Positions 53,568 to 63,800 of a DNA stretch of 64,000 nt are shown piece after piece. A program made the position numbers and the translations under genes. Below the pieces are notes generated by a model. That model worked only from the letters and a program-made list of their open reading frames with translations. It did no database searches and was not told the DNA's origin. This DNA comes from Streptomyces triculaminicus (lineage in GTDB: Bacteria > Actinomycetota > Actinomycetes > Streptomycetales > Streptomycetaceae): contig NZ_JAFMOF010000002.1 of NCBI RefSeq assembly GCF_017349075.1, positions 1,798,001-1,862,000 of the forward strand, read 5' to 3'. How positions within the stretch are numbered: position 1 is the stretch's first letter; each line of letters starts with the position of its first letter.

Positions 53568-53618
53568 GCCCCCAGGGTGGCATGCCGCCGGAAGGCGGAG
53601 CCGCCAAGCTGAAGGTGC

Positions 53619-53643
53619 CTTCAGGTCTTCAGCTTCTCTTCAG
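53619..53643. promoter_or_regulatory. Direct CTTCAG repeats in the PepSY-regulator gap
   Basis: CTTCAG occurs at 53619-53624, 53627-53632 and 53638-53643, with an inverted copy (CTGAAG) at 53609-53614. OmpR-type regulators bind direct repeats with 10-11 base spacing; the last two copies are 11 apart. They lie between the response regulator and the PepSY gene. Confidence 0.5.
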
Positions 53644-53717
53644 CGTGCCCCGGCGATGCTGTGCCCGGACGTCCGGGCACAGGGCCCGGACCCTGTCAGG
53701 AGATCGGGGTGGGCCCA

Positions 53718-54290
53718 GTGAGCGAATCCATGGGCGCCGGGGAGCAGCAGGAGCGGACGGACGAGGACGGTCCGGGCACGACGCAGACGAAGCCGGCCGG
53801 TGGGCGTCGGCCGCGTGGCCGCAAAGCGCGCTGGGCAGTGGCCGGCGCGGCGGCCGTGGTGGTCATAGGCGGCGGCGCGGCCGCGGCGGCGATCCACCAC
53901 CACCACGAGGGAAAGGGACGCGGCGAGCACAAGATGGCGTTCGCCGGGGGCCACAAGTGGCGCGACGGGTCGCAGGAGAAGCCCAAGCGCCGCGACGGCC
54001 ACGACGGCCGGACCCGGGCCGGCGGGCCCGGCCCGCGCGGTAAGCACGGCCGTGACTTCTCGACCGGCCACGCCCCGGCCCCGCTGCCCTCGGTCTCCGC
54101 GGCGGACGCCGTGGGCAAGGCCGCCGACGCGGTCAAGGACGGCAAGATCGAGTCGCTGGCGCCGGTCACAGAACAGGGAGGCGGCCGCGCCTGGAAGATC
54201 GTCGTCGTGGGCCCCGACGCGGTGCGGCACGTGGTGACCGTCGACGGCACCAGCGGCAAGCTGACCGGCAACACCGTCCTGGGCGGCTGA
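53718..54290 (+). CDS. PepSY-domain membrane protein
   Basis: A 190-residue protein from GTG 53718. A charged, Gly/Arg-rich cytoplasmic tail (GRRPRGRKAR) leads to one helix (WAVAGAAAVVVIGGGAAAAAI) and a His cluster (HHHH). The outside part has a linker rich in Lys/Gly and a C-terminal PepSY domain (AADAVGKAADAVKDGKIESL, GGRAWKIVVVGPDAVRHVVTV). PepSY proteins often restrain proteases or sense envelope state. It is paired with the diverging RR-kinase operon and is a probable target of it. Confidence 0.8.
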   Translation: MSESMGAGEQQERTDEDGPGTTQTKPAGGRRPRGRKARWAVAGAAAVVVIGGGAAAAAIHHHHEGKGRGEHKMAFAGGHKWRDGSQEKPKRRDGHDGRTRAGGPGPRGKHGRDFSTGHAPAPLPSVSAADAVGKAADAVKDGKIESLAPVTEQGGGRAWKIVVVGPDAVRHVVTVDGTSGKLTGNTVLGG

Positions 54291-54350
54291 ACCGGACCAG
54301 TCGAGCGGCGCGGCTCCGGCCGCGCCGCGCAGTCAAGGAGGGCTGCCGTC

Positions 54351-54650
54351 TTGGGCGCCACGACAACCCTCCGGGTGTACCGCCGCGCCCAGGCCTCGGC
54401 CGTTCGTGCCGCGGCGAGCAAGGTTCCCCGGGTGACCGCGGTGTTCTGTAGCGTCAAGATTCTCACCACCGGCATGGGGGAGACCACCTCCGACTGCCTC
54501 GCCCGTGCCCTCGGGCCCGTCCCGGGCGGTCGCCGCGGCCGGTCTGCTGCTGGCTGCCCCGCCCTGATCGCCCTTCCGCGCTCATCATCGCCACGGTGCT
54601 GTGGCTGAGCGCCACCGGCCGACGCGCGCGTCACGGCCCCTGACCTGACG
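54351..54650 (+). pseudogene. Remnant of a COG4705-like membrane protein
   Basis: The frame at 54351-54608 reads KVPRVTAVFCSVKILTTGMG then ETTSDCLARALGPVP, the diagnostic start of COG4705 membrane proteins, where it should continue into membrane helices. Instead it moves out of frame after GPVP, and the following bases (VLWLSATGRRARHGP in another frame) suggest the rest is lost by indels and deletion. The gap 54650-54948 holds no other gene. Confidence 0.5.
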
Positions 54651-54948
54651 CCCGGCCCCGTGTCGCCGGCCCCGTGTCGCCGTACCCGTTGAGCGCACCG
54701 ATGCCTCCGCCCATGGCGGTCTGCCGCACGAGCACGCCGATGCGGTACGCGCACAACCCCGAGCCGAGCTGCCGACGCTCGTGAGCGGGTGGCCGGCGCA
54801 GGGCGAGGGCGTGTACCCGGCCCGGTCGGGATCAGCTCACCGCCCTGGCCGCCGCGCTCGCCTCACCGCGGCCACATCCCGCGCGATCACGCCCGATGTG
54901 AGGGAGGCTGGGATCGGTGTGAGACTGGAAAGGGAAGGGGTGATCCCC

Positions 54949-56157
54949 GTGCCGGACCCGCCGCACGCGCCCGCCGGTCCCGACACCGCCGTCGACGAGA
55001 CTCGACTGGAAGAGTTGATCATCGAGGCGCAGACATCCCTGCCGTTCGAACTGCCCGACCTGGCGAACCGGTGCGCCTCGGCCCTCGGCCTGGGCACCGC
55101 GCTGATCTATCTCGTCGACCTGCAACAACAGCTGCTCATCCCACTCGACGAGACCTTGGAGCCGCTGCTGGTGGAGGGCTCGTTGGCCGGCTGGGCGTAC
55201 CGCACGGTCACTCCGCGAGTGGCCGACGCCGGCGACGACGTGATCATCTGGATGCCTCTGGTCGACGGTGCGGAGCGGCTGGGCGTGCTGGCGGTGCGGA
55301 CCGCCTCGCTCGACGGGGCGCGGATGCGCCGCAGCCGCATGCTGGCCTACCTGTTCGCCATGCTGATCACCTCCAAGCGCGCCTACAGCGACTGGCTCGC
55401 CGCCCGCGCCCGCACCGCGACCATGCGGTTGCCCGCCGAGATGCTGCGGGCCTTCCTGCCGTCCCACACCATCGGCAGCAGCAGGTGCGTCTCGACCGCG
55501 GTCCTGGAACCGGCGTACGACGTCGCCGGCGACGCCTTCGACCACTCGGTCGTCAAAAACATCCTGCACACCATGATCCTCGACTCCATGGGGCACGATC
55601 TGAACTCCGGCCTGACCACGTCCGTCGCCATGGCGGCGGCCCGGAACGCCCGCCGCGGCGGCGGCGACCTGGCCGACATCGTCGGCTCCGTCGATCAGGC
55701 GCTCGCCCAGTGGCTGCCCGACCACTTCTGCACCGGCGTGCTGTGCCGGCTCGACGCGCTCACCGGGGTGCTGCGCTGGGTCAACTGCGGTCACCCGCCG
55801 CCGCTGCTGATCCGTGGCGAGCGGGTGCTCGACGGGGCGCTGGACAGCCCCCCGCAGCCGCCGATCGGCCTGGTCGGCCAACTCGCCCCGGCGCCCCGGC
55901 AGGTCCACGAGACGACACTGGAACCGGGTGACTGCGTCCTGCTCTACACCGACGGTGTCGTGGAAGCGCGTGACGCGGACGGGGCGGAGTTCGGCCTCGA
56001 CCGGTTCACCGACTTCATCATCCGCTCCTCCGCTGCAGGCCAGCGCCCGGCCGAGGTTCTACGGCTGCTCATTCACGCCATCCTCGACTACCAGCGCAAC
56101 CAACTGCGCGACGACGCGACCATCCAGCTCTTCGAATGGCGCCCGCAGTACCAGTGA
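54949..56157 (+). CDS. GAF-PP2C (SpoIIE/RsbU-type) protein phosphatase
   Basis: A 402-residue soluble protein. I choose GTG 54949, eight bases after a gaaagggaagggg ribosome site; an earlier GTG at 54919 is possible. Residues ~20-150 form a GAF-like sensor (ALGLGTALIYLVDLQQQLLI; VIIWMPLVDGAERLGVLAV). The PP2C catalytic part follows: EPAYDVAGDAFDHSVV, LDSMGHDLNSGL, and VLLYTDGVVEARDADGAEFG with the metal-binding Asp residues. Such phosphatases dephosphorylate anti-anti-sigma factors in partner-switching cascades; no partner lies nearby. Confidence 0.85.
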   Translation: MPDPPHAPAGPDTAVDETRLEELIIEAQTSLPFELPDLANRCASALGLGTALIYLVDLQQQLLIPLDETLEPLLVEGSLAGWAYRTVTPRVADAGDDVIIWMPLVDGAERLGVLAVRTASLDGARMRRSRMLAYLFAMLITSKRAYSDWLAARARTATMRLPAEMLRAFLPSHTIGSSRCVSTAVLEPAYDVAGDAFDHSVVKNILHTMILDSMGHDLNSGLTTSVAMAAARNARRGGGDLADIVGSVDQALAQWLPDHFCTGVLCRLDALTGVLRWVNCGHPPPLLIRGERVLDGALDSPPQPPIGLVGQLAPAPRQVHETTLEPGDCVLLYTDGVVEARDADGAEFGLDRFTDFIIRSSAAGQRPAEVLRLLIHAILDYQRNQLRDDATIQLFEWRPQYQ

Positions 56158-56176
56158 CGCGGTATCGCGCCAAGCC

Positions 56177-56548
56177 TCACTGTGCTCGAAGGGTGCCGGC
56201 GCCGTCGAGGAACCGAAGCAACACGGCGGCCTCCGCACGGAGCCGCGCGACTCGGTCAGCGTGCGCGGGCGCAGTCAGCTGCGCTGCAACCTCCAGTCGC
56301 TCGGTGGCCTCGGCACGCACGATCTCCGCCACGCTGTGCTCGCTCAGCTCACGGCGCGCCGCCTCGGTGGCGCCGGCACCGACCGGCGACTGCTCGAGAG
56401 CCACCCCACGTAGCGCGGCTTCGTCCACGGGCACCGCCTCGGCGTTGTCCAGCGCGGCAAGCGTTGAACGCAGCGCGCTCACCGCGGCCTTGTCGCGGGC
56501 ACGCATCGCTTCCGGCAGGGCCTGACGCATCCGAAGACGAAGAGACAT
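56177..56548 (-). CDS. GatB/YqeY-domain-like small protein
   Basis: A 123-residue helical protein from ATG 56548 (MSLRLRMRQALPEAMRARDK). The start with RDKAAVSALRSTLAALDNAEAV matches the helical N-terminal half of YqeY/GatB-tail proteins, which is seen as a stand-alone domain in many actinomycetes. It converges on the phosphatase gene 19 bases away. Function unknown. Bases 56549-56909 upstream of the next gene show no other supported gene. Confidence 0.6.
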   Translation of the reverse strand: MSLRLRMRQALPEAMRARDKAAVSALRSTLAALDNAEAVPVDEAALRGVALEQSPVGAGATEAARRELSEHSVAEIVRAEATERLEVAAQLTAPAHADRVARLRAEAAVLLRFLDGAGTLRAQ

Positions 56549-56933
56549 GCAGAAGACCCTACGGCCGTACTCCTGGCCCCACAAAGGGATATCCGCACAG
56601 CAGAGACCTCCCGTCAACTGCAACCCTCAGCTCCGGCAGCTGGAGGACCTGAGGCACGTGGACCGGCCGTGGACTTCGAAGACGTCTCGCTCAGGCCTCG
56701 TTCCCGTCCGACTGCCGATATCGAAGGCGATGCTGCGACCTGGCGTCTTCGTTGCGAAGGAAAGAAAGTGATCTTGCCTTCGATGTACGTGGTGAACCGG
56801 TGGCCGTGCGGTGTGCCGGTCCGTGTGCGCGGGTCCGCGCCGCCCGGTATGGTCCGTATCATGCCTTTCGTCCGAACCGCTGTGGCGTTGTCCTGTTGGG
56901 CAGCTGTGGATGTCGGCAGAGAAACGGGATCAC

Positions 56934-58589
56934 ATGACAGAGGACAACGGTCCGATAAGCCCGTCATCCGCTCTCGAGAGCGGCAGGTCCATACGGACGA
57001 GAGCGAAGGCCCGGTGCGCCCGGCGGCGGTCCGGCCGCGCGCCGACCACCGTGGCGGCTGCCGCCGCGGCCCTGACGCTGCTGGCAGCTCTCGGCCCGGC
57101 ACCGAGCAGTGCTGCATCACCACCTGCGCCACCTCCCCCCAGCGCGCCCCGGCCGGCGGTGCCGCCGCGGTTCATACCCGGCCCCTGCCCGGCGCCGTCC
57201 GAGCCGATCTCCGCGCTGAGTACCGCACGATGCGGCTTTCTGGAGGTCCCCGAGAACCGCGCCCGCCCCGGAGGCCGGACCATCCGGCTGGCCGTGGCGG
57301 TCATTCCGGCCACATCGGCGAAGCCCGCAACGGACCCGGTGGTGTTCATGGCGGGCGGCCCGGGGGCCGACACCTTCGATGACATTCCCTTCCTGGTCGA
57401 CTCCGGCCTGAACCGGGACCGCGAACTGATCATCATGGCCCAGCGCGGAAACCTCTATGCGCAGCCGCACCTCGCCTGCCCGGAGATGGACCGGTTCACC
57501 GCAAAGGCCGTGGGGCTCCCCTACGCCGCACCGTCGACGGAACGGCTCCTGCTGGACGCGGTGAAGACGTGCCGAGACCGCCTGACGGCCGCCGGGATCG
57601 ACCTGAGTGCCTACAACACCACCGAGAACGCAGCGGACTTCGCCGACCTGCGAACGGCCATGGGCCTCCCCTCGTGGAACGTCTACGGGTACTCCTACGG
57701 CAGCGACCTGGCTCTCACCTACCTGCGCAAACACCCTCAGGGGATTCGCGCGGTGGCGATCGACTCGGTCGCGCCTCCGCGCACCACAAGGCTGCCCGTG
57801 ACCTGGCGCAGTGCCCATGAGGGGATCGACAGCCTCCTCAAGGCATGTGCGGCCGAGCCCCGCTGCAAGAGCCGCTACCCCGGCCTCCGCCGTACGCTGA
57901 CCGAGCAGGTGCGCAGGCTGGAGGCACAGCCGTTGACCCTGAACGCCCGGCCGCCGCGTGGAGGAGACCCGGTCAAGGTCGTCCTCGACGGCGGTGCGCT
58001 GCTGAACCTGCTGGTCGCCAACGCCGTCCCGGCCACCGACGTCCCGGCGGCGCTCGAGGAGCTCGCCCACGGACGTCCGGAGCGCTTCGCGCGGGCCCGC
58101 GCGGCCGACTCGCTCCAGACCGTCGGCGAGTGGGCCCACGGCCTGACGGAGTCGGTGGCATGCAGCGAGTGGGTCCCGGGTACTTCGGCGGCCGACCTGC
58201 TGAACGCGGGACGCCGGGCCTTCCCCGGGTGGCCGGACACGGTCCTGGCCCAGGCACCGCAGCTTCCCTTCCAGCACGAGGTGTGCCGCGTCTGGAACGT
58301 TCCGGACCGCACCGCCGCACAGCGGGTGACCACCGTCAGCGCGATCCCGACGCTCATCGTCTCCGGCACGTTCGACACGAAGACCGGGGCGAGCCTGGCG
58401 CGGGACGCGGCCCGTACGCTGTCCCGCTCGACCTCCGTGCAGATCCCCGGAATCGGCCACTGGGTGGTCCCCCAGTCGCCCTGCGCACAGCACGTGCTGG
58501 CGTCGTTCCTCGCGTCTCCGACCGTGCCCCCCGACACCGTTTGCGTGGGCGGCCTCGCGCCGAAACCGTTCACGATCATCCCCAAGTGA
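56934..58589 (+). CDS. Secreted alpha/beta hydrolase, S33/TAP-like (tripeptidyl aminopeptidase type), copy 1
   Basis: A 551-residue protein from ATG 56934; ATG 56910 is also possible. A long basic N-region (RTRAKARCARRRSGRAP) leads to a signal helix (TVAAAAAALTLLAALG), which suggests Sec or Tat export. The catalytic Ser lies in GYSYGSD, the acid in SGTFDTKTG and the His in GIGHWVV. Paired cysteines in the cap region (CAAEPRCKSRYP and others) fit secretion. The C-terminal part is the TAP-like domain seen in SlpD/E and tripeptidyl aminopeptidases. It may cleave peptides or esters outside the cell. A related copy follows after 12 bases. Confidence 0.85.
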   Translation: MTEDNGPISPSSALESGRSIRTRAKARCARRRSGRAPTTVAAAAAALTLLAALGPAPSSAASPPAPPPPSAPRPAVPPRFIPGPCPAPSEPISALSTARCGFLEVPENRARPGGRTIRLAVAVIPATSAKPATDPVVFMAGGPGADTFDDIPFLVDSGLNRDRELIIMAQRGNLYAQPHLACPEMDRFTAKAVGLPYAAPSTERLLLDAVKTCRDRLTAAGIDLSAYNTTENAADFADLRTAMGLPSWNVYGYSYGSDLALTYLRKHPQGIRAVAIDSVAPPRTTRLPVTWRSAHEGIDSLLKACAAEPRCKSRYPGLRRTLTEQVRRLEAQPLTLNARPPRGGDPVKVVLDGGALLNLLVANAVPATDVPAALEELAHGRPERFARARAADSLQTVGEWAHGLTESVACSEWVPGTSAADLLNAGRRAFPGWPDTVLAQAPQLPFQHEVCRVWNVPDRTAAQRVTTVSAIPTLIVSGTFDTKTGASLARDAARTLSRSTSVQIPGIGHWVVPQSPCAQHVLASFLASPTVPPDTVCVGGLAPKPFTIIPK

Positions 58590-58601
58590 CCGGGAGGCCA
58601 C

Positions 58602-60230
58602 ATGGCACTCGACCACGCACCCCGCCGCCGTCGCCGTCGCACCATGCGACAGCTCCACGCCACGTCGGCCGGCGTGGCGACCGGGGTCCTCATAACCGGC
58701 CTGCTCGCGACGCCCGCTCACGCGGAGCACGGCATCGGCATGGGTATCGGCATGGGCAGAAGCACCGGCACCGGAGCGACGATCGGCACAGCCACCCGGA
58801 CAGCGGGCGATGCCCGTTTCGTACCGGGCCCCTGCCCGAAGACGGCAGACCCGATACCCGCGCTCAAAGGGGCCCGCTGCGGAACGCTCACCGTGCCCGA
58901 GAACCGCGCCAGGCCCAACGGCCGGACGATCACCCTCGGCGTCGCGATCGTGCCGGCGGCCACGAGCACACCCAAGCCTGACCCGATCGTGTGGCTCGCC
59001 GGCGGCCCCGGCGACGACGCGGTCGGGGAGGCGCAGATGGCGATCGACGGAGGCCTGAACCGCGACCGGGACGTGATTTTCATGTCCCAGCGGGGGACGT
59101 ACTCCGCCGACCCGGTCCTCACCTGCCCGAACATCGACGAGTTCAACGCCCGCGCGGTCGGCCTCGTCCACGACGCACCGTCCACCGAGCGCCTGCACGT
59201 CCAGGCGACGCGCACCTGCCGCGACCAGCTGGCGGCTCGCGGCGCCGACCTCAGCGCCTACAACGACACCGAGAGCGCCGCCGACTACGCGGACCTGCGC
59301 GTGGCGCTGGGCATCGACCAGTGGAACGTGTTCGGCATCTCCTACGGCACCCACCTGGCGCTCATCTACATGCGCCAACACCCCCAGGGAATCCGGTCGG
59401 TCGGCATCGACGGCATCCTGCCGCCGTCCACCGCGGGGTCGGCGCTGACCTGGAGCAGTGCCCGGCAGGGCTTCGACGGCCTGTTCAAGGCCTGCGCGGA
59501 GCAGCCCGCGTGCAACCGCCGCTATCCGAACCTGTCCGCCACCTTCGAACGCCTCGTCCGTGAACTGGAAGCCCACCCGGTCACCACCACCGTCACGGTT
59601 CCCGGCCACCCGCAGCCGGTGAAAGTCGTCCTGGACGGCGGGGCCCTGGTGAACTGGATGACCTCCGCCACCCACGTGGCGCCGGGCGTACCCCGCTCCC
59701 TCGACGAGCTGGCCCACGGCAACCCGCAGCGGATCGCCGAGCAGTGGGCGGGCGGAAAGCTCAGCCCCCAGGCCTTCGGCAGGACCGCCCACGGGCTCGC
59801 CTACGGAGTCTTCTGCAGTGAGTGGGTGCCGTACGAGAGCCGGGCCGAGGCGCTCCGGGGCGGCCGGGAAGCGTTCCCGTCGTTCCCCCGCTCGGTCCTG
59901 GCCCAGGCTCCGCAGCTCACCTTCCTGCGTCCGGACTGCGCCGTCTGGAACGTCCCCGCGGCGCCGCGCTCGATCCGGGACGTCACGCGGAGCGACATCC
60001 CCACCCTCGCCCTGTCGGGCGGCTTCGACTCCCAGACCGGGGCGGCCAACGGGCCGTACGTAGCCCGTACGCTGAGCCGCGCCACCGTCGTCACGGTCCC
60101 CTACGAGCCCCACGTGGTGTTCGCCAGCTCACAGTGCGCCCAAGAGATCACCCTCTCCTTCTTCGACAACCCGACCGCCCCGAAGACCGGATGCCTCACC
60201 GGCCTCAAGCCGCCCCGGTTCGAGAATTAG
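58602..60230 (+). CDS. Secreted alpha/beta hydrolase, S33/TAP-like, copy 2
   Basis: A 542-residue paralogue of the gene before it: the same run of motifs (CPNIDEFNARAVGLVHDAPST; GISYGTH nucleophile; SGGFDSQTG; a His in VPYEPHVVF). The N-terminus has a Tat-like or Sec signal (PRRRRRRTMRQLHA then VATGVLITGLLATPAHA) followed by a Gly/Met-rich segment (GIGMGIGMGRSTGTG) that is absent in copy 1. The tandem placement and shared layout point to gene duplication with later divergence of substrate. Confidence 0.85.
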   Translation: MALDHAPRRRRRRTMRQLHATSAGVATGVLITGLLATPAHAEHGIGMGIGMGRSTGTGATIGTATRTAGDARFVPGPCPKTADPIPALKGARCGTLTVPENRARPNGRTITLGVAIVPAATSTPKPDPIVWLAGGPGDDAVGEAQMAIDGGLNRDRDVIFMSQRGTYSADPVLTCPNIDEFNARAVGLVHDAPSTERLHVQATRTCRDQLAARGADLSAYNDTESAADYADLRVALGIDQWNVFGISYGTHLALIYMRQHPQGIRSVGIDGILPPSTAGSALTWSSARQGFDGLFKACAEQPACNRRYPNLSATFERLVRELEAHPVTTTVTVPGHPQPVKVVLDGGALVNWMTSATHVAPGVPRSLDELAHGNPQRIAEQWAGGKLSPQAFGRTAHGLAYGVFCSEWVPYESRAEALRGGREAFPSFPRSVLAQAPQLTFLRPDCAVWNVPAAPRSIRDVTRSDIPTLALSGGFDSQTGAANGPYVARTLSRATVVTVPYEPHVVFASSQCAQEITLSFFDNPTAPKTGCLTGLKPPRFEN

Positions 60231-60239
60231 GCTCCGTTC

Positions 60240-60731
60240 ATGCCGAGCCAGCACCACCCGACGGGTTCCTCTGACGACCAGCTGTCGATCATTGACGAAT
60301 TGACTGCGCTGCCGTTCCCGCAGCAGGAGGGGGACAGGCCGGGGACAAACGGAGGATTGAGCGGGCCGGGATATCACCTGGCCGTGCTCCGCCGGAGCCG
60401 GGACTTCTGGGATGACCGTAGTGAGGAGATCGTCGAGGCGGCCGAGAAGGAGCTGGAAGCCGATCGCGACGTACTGGCTGCCGCTCTGACGGGTCGATGG
60501 GGCACTCCGGCAACGGTCGACCTGTGGCCGTACCTCGGATTCGACGACCCGGATCCTGACCGCACGGCTCCCGAGCCGTTGGGCTACCTGTGCAACGTGG
60601 CCGGCAGCATGCAGGTGTGGCGGCTGCCGTCTTGCGACCGTTGGCTCGCGCTGGCCGTCGGCCAGGCCGATCCAGAGCTGCCGTTCGAGCTGATCGCCGC
60701 TGTCGGTGAGGCGTCCTCCCTTCCGCAGTGA
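60240..60731 (+). CDS. Hypothetical protein
   Basis: A 163-residue soluble, acidic protein starting 9 bases after the hydrolase stop, so probably in the same transcript. It has no signal peptide or membrane helix. The body (DFWDDRSEEIVEAAEKELEAD; VDLWPYLGFDDPDPDR; WLALAVGQADPELPFELIAAV) resembles small conserved Streptomyces proteins without assigned function. Confidence 0.6.
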   Translation: MPSQHHPTGSSDDQLSIIDELTALPFPQQEGDRPGTNGGLSGPGYHLAVLRRSRDFWDDRSEEIVEAAEKELEADRDVLAAALTGRWGTPATVDLWPYLGFDDPDPDRTAPEPLGYLCNVAGSMQVWRLPSCDRWLALAVGQADPELPFELIAAVGEASSLPQ

Positions 60732-60845
60732 CCCGTAGCAAGGTGGCCGACAACCACGCAGAACCCGCTGGGATGCCCGGCGTGGCCAGGGACGCGGATC
60801 GCTCCCGAAGAAGCGATGTCAGTGGGGCGTGCGACCATCCGGGGC

Positions 60846-63800
60846 ATGATCGCCTCGCTTGATGCCCTGCTGCCCGCCGCAGGTACGCACGTCTCGTCCA
60901 CCTACGCCGACTGGGTCGCCGCCCATGACCCGGACGCGGTAGGGGCCGCGCGTGACCTGATCGTGGACATGGGTCGCGAACTCAACCAGTCCTGGACCAA
61001 GCCCGGGCGGTTCGTCGACACGATGGCGGCGCGGGCGCGGCGGCTGCCGCCGGCGCATCTGCCGTGGTTCTGGGACACCGTGGGCCATCGGCTGATCGGT
61101 TACGGGAGCCGGCCGGGCGGGCGGGCCTACGCGGCGGCGCGGGCCGCCGAGGCCGAGCACGGGCTGCCGGTGGATCCCGGCTACCGCCGCGCCAACGCGC
61201 TGCTGTTCGCCGCGGGCGGGGCCATGCCGGCCAAGGAGTTCGGGGCCCATCAGCGGTTCCTCGCCGAGACGCTGGAGCCGGCCGCGGCACACGCGGCCCT
61301 GGACGCGTTCCTGACCGCCTGGGCGGGCTCGAAGGCGGACCTGCCGGCGGACCTGGTGCGCCGGGTCCGGGCCTCCGCCAAGGCGGCCGGGCACGGGGAC
61401 GAGGAGGTCGCGCGGCTGGTGGGCGCGATCCTGTCGGTGACCCGGAAGAAGTCGGTGCCGGACGCGCTGCTGACGGCCGCGGGCCCGGTGCTGGCGGCCC
61501 ATCCGCCGGCGGACACGGTCGCGGCCGGGCTGGTGGAGGTCTTCCCGGAGGGGGCCACCGACGGCGGGGCGTGGCTGCGGATGCTGATCGCTTGCGGCGC
61601 GGCGAGCGATGGAGGCCGGGCGGGTGGTGCCGGAGGGGCGGGGTGCACCGCTGGGTCGGGCACTTCGTGCACATGTACCAGTACGCGGCGCAGTCCGGCG
61701 GCGGGGTCGCACGGCAGCCGCTGCCGGTGGAATTCCTCGACCTGGTGGGCCGGTTGGGGCCGCGGCTGCGGGCGGCGGGCGCCCCGGTGACGGTGCACAC
61801 CACCCGCCACTACTACCAGGGCTTCGACGCCGACGTGCTGGACGCCTGCCTGGCGGCCGGGGCCACGGTCGTCGACCCAGGCCCGGAGACCCGGATGCGC
61901 TTCTGGGGTGAGCAGTCGCGGCGGGACCTCGCCGCGCTGGCCGCCGACCCGGTGTTCGGCCCCCGGCTCGAGGGGACCGTACACGCGGACCTGCTGCCGA
62001 ACTGGTCCCTGGCGCGGCGCCGGTCCGGGTCGGCGGTGACGCTGCTGCCGGGCAACGAGGGCATCGCCCACGAGGTCGCCGTACGGGTCGGCAAGCTCGT
62101 CGACACGGTCGCCGGCGGCGGCATGGCGGGAGCCGAGGAGGCCGTGGCAGAACTGGAGACCCTCCTGGACCGGCCCACGGTGACGGCGCTCGACGGGATC
62201 GCCGATGCCTTCGCCCGGGCGGGCGCGTCGGGCGCGCTGCGACGCTCGCTCGCGGCCGGGCTGCCGGAGGAGCTGGCCTGGCCGGCCCTGGAGTCGGTGT
62301 ACGCGCAGTTCGCGGCGGACGCCGCACCTGGAGATGAGGCGGACGGCGCGCTGCCGGGAGTGGCAGGCGTGACCTCCACCTGGCCGGTGCTGACGGTCTT
62401 CGGGCGCGACCGGGCGGTCGCCGTCGCCCCTGACGGGGTACGCGGCTCCTGCCGGTTCACGGTGCCGCAGGACGCGACCATGTACGCCGTCCACTACGTG
62501 GGCGGATCCTTCCTGGTGAGCTGGACCCTCAAGCCGGACCCCTACTACTGCGAGACCGCCGTCTGGGCCGACCGTCCCGAGGAGCCCTTCACACCGGACG
62601 AGGTGGGGGGCCTGGTGCCGTTCGGCGGCAGCCTGGATGGCGCCTACGGCTTCCAGTTCGAGACCGCCGACGCCGACGGACGGCACGGCGGCCTGCGGGT
62701 GCTGCGTCCGGGCGGCAGGGAGGGCATCGACCGGGACGAGTTGCAGCTCGGCGACGGCACCCGGATCTGGACCAACGCCGTCTACGGACGGCAGCCGTGG
62801 GAGGTCGTCGACCCGGTCACCGGCGAGCGGCGGGGCGCGACGCCGCTGCCGGACTTCCCCGGCCGCGCCGCGAGCGCCGATGCGGCCGCGCAGCCGTCCG
62901 AGGCGGGGATGACCCTGGCCGTCGAGGCCCTGCAGCTGGCACCGCTGCCCGCCGGCCTGTCCGACTCCCCGCTGGGCAGCCGGAACGGACTGGTCGGAAC
63001 CCGGGTGCTGTTCCGCACCCGGCACCGCGACCACGCGCCCGACCACTTCCTGGTGGAGAGCGTCGACGGGCGCACGGCCCGCTTCGACATCGACCGCCCC
63101 GGGCAGGAGCCCTGGGCGCTGTGGGCGCCGCCGGAAGGCGCGGCGGAAGACGTGGTCCTCGCCGAGGCGGAGACCCGGACGGGCGTACGCGCGTACACCG
63201 CCGACGGCGTCCTGCTGTGGGAGCTGGACGGGCACCACTCACCCCGGAACCCCCGAGTCAAGCCGGCCCGGCAGGTCACCGTATCGGGCGGCGTGGCCCT
63301 GCCACCGGCCTTCTGGTACCTGCTGCGGACCCGCGATGCGGCCGGATCCCGGGCGCTGCGGACCGTGGAACAGCGGACGGCGGACACGCTGCTGACTGCC
63401 GCTCTCGACGGCACGGGGACGCTGCGCGCGGCCGTGGCACGGGAGTTGCCGGACGTCACCGACCCGGTGCTCGTCGAGGCCGTCGTGGCGGTCGCCGAGC
63501 GGGCTGCCCGGGTGGAGGAGCGGCGGCGCGTCCTGCACCGGCGCGTCACCCTGCTCGCCGAGGCACCGCCGGCCCTGCCGCGCCGGTCCGCGCCGGACAC
63601 CGATCTGATGCCCGCGCTGTTCGGCCTGGTCCTGGACGAGGAGCACGATCGGTGGCGGCGGGCCCCGGACCCGGCCCTGCCGGCCACGCTGAGCGCGCTG
63701 GCCGCCGACGGCGCCTGCCTGGCCGGGACGATCACGGAGGAGGTGCGGCGGCTCTCGCCGCCTGCGCCGCCGCACGACTGGTCGCAGCTGCTGGGCGCGA

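Noticed and set aside
57117-60113. 998-codon antisense open frame over the tandem hydrolases
   Set aside because: Arg/Gly/Val-rich composition without domains; it is the usual third-position shadow of two clearly real plus-strand genes.
61250-63238. 662-codon minus-strand frame near the right edge
   Set aside because: The plus strand, once two frame changes are allowed, gives a coherent protein through the whole stretch; the minus frame looks like GC-rich shadow.
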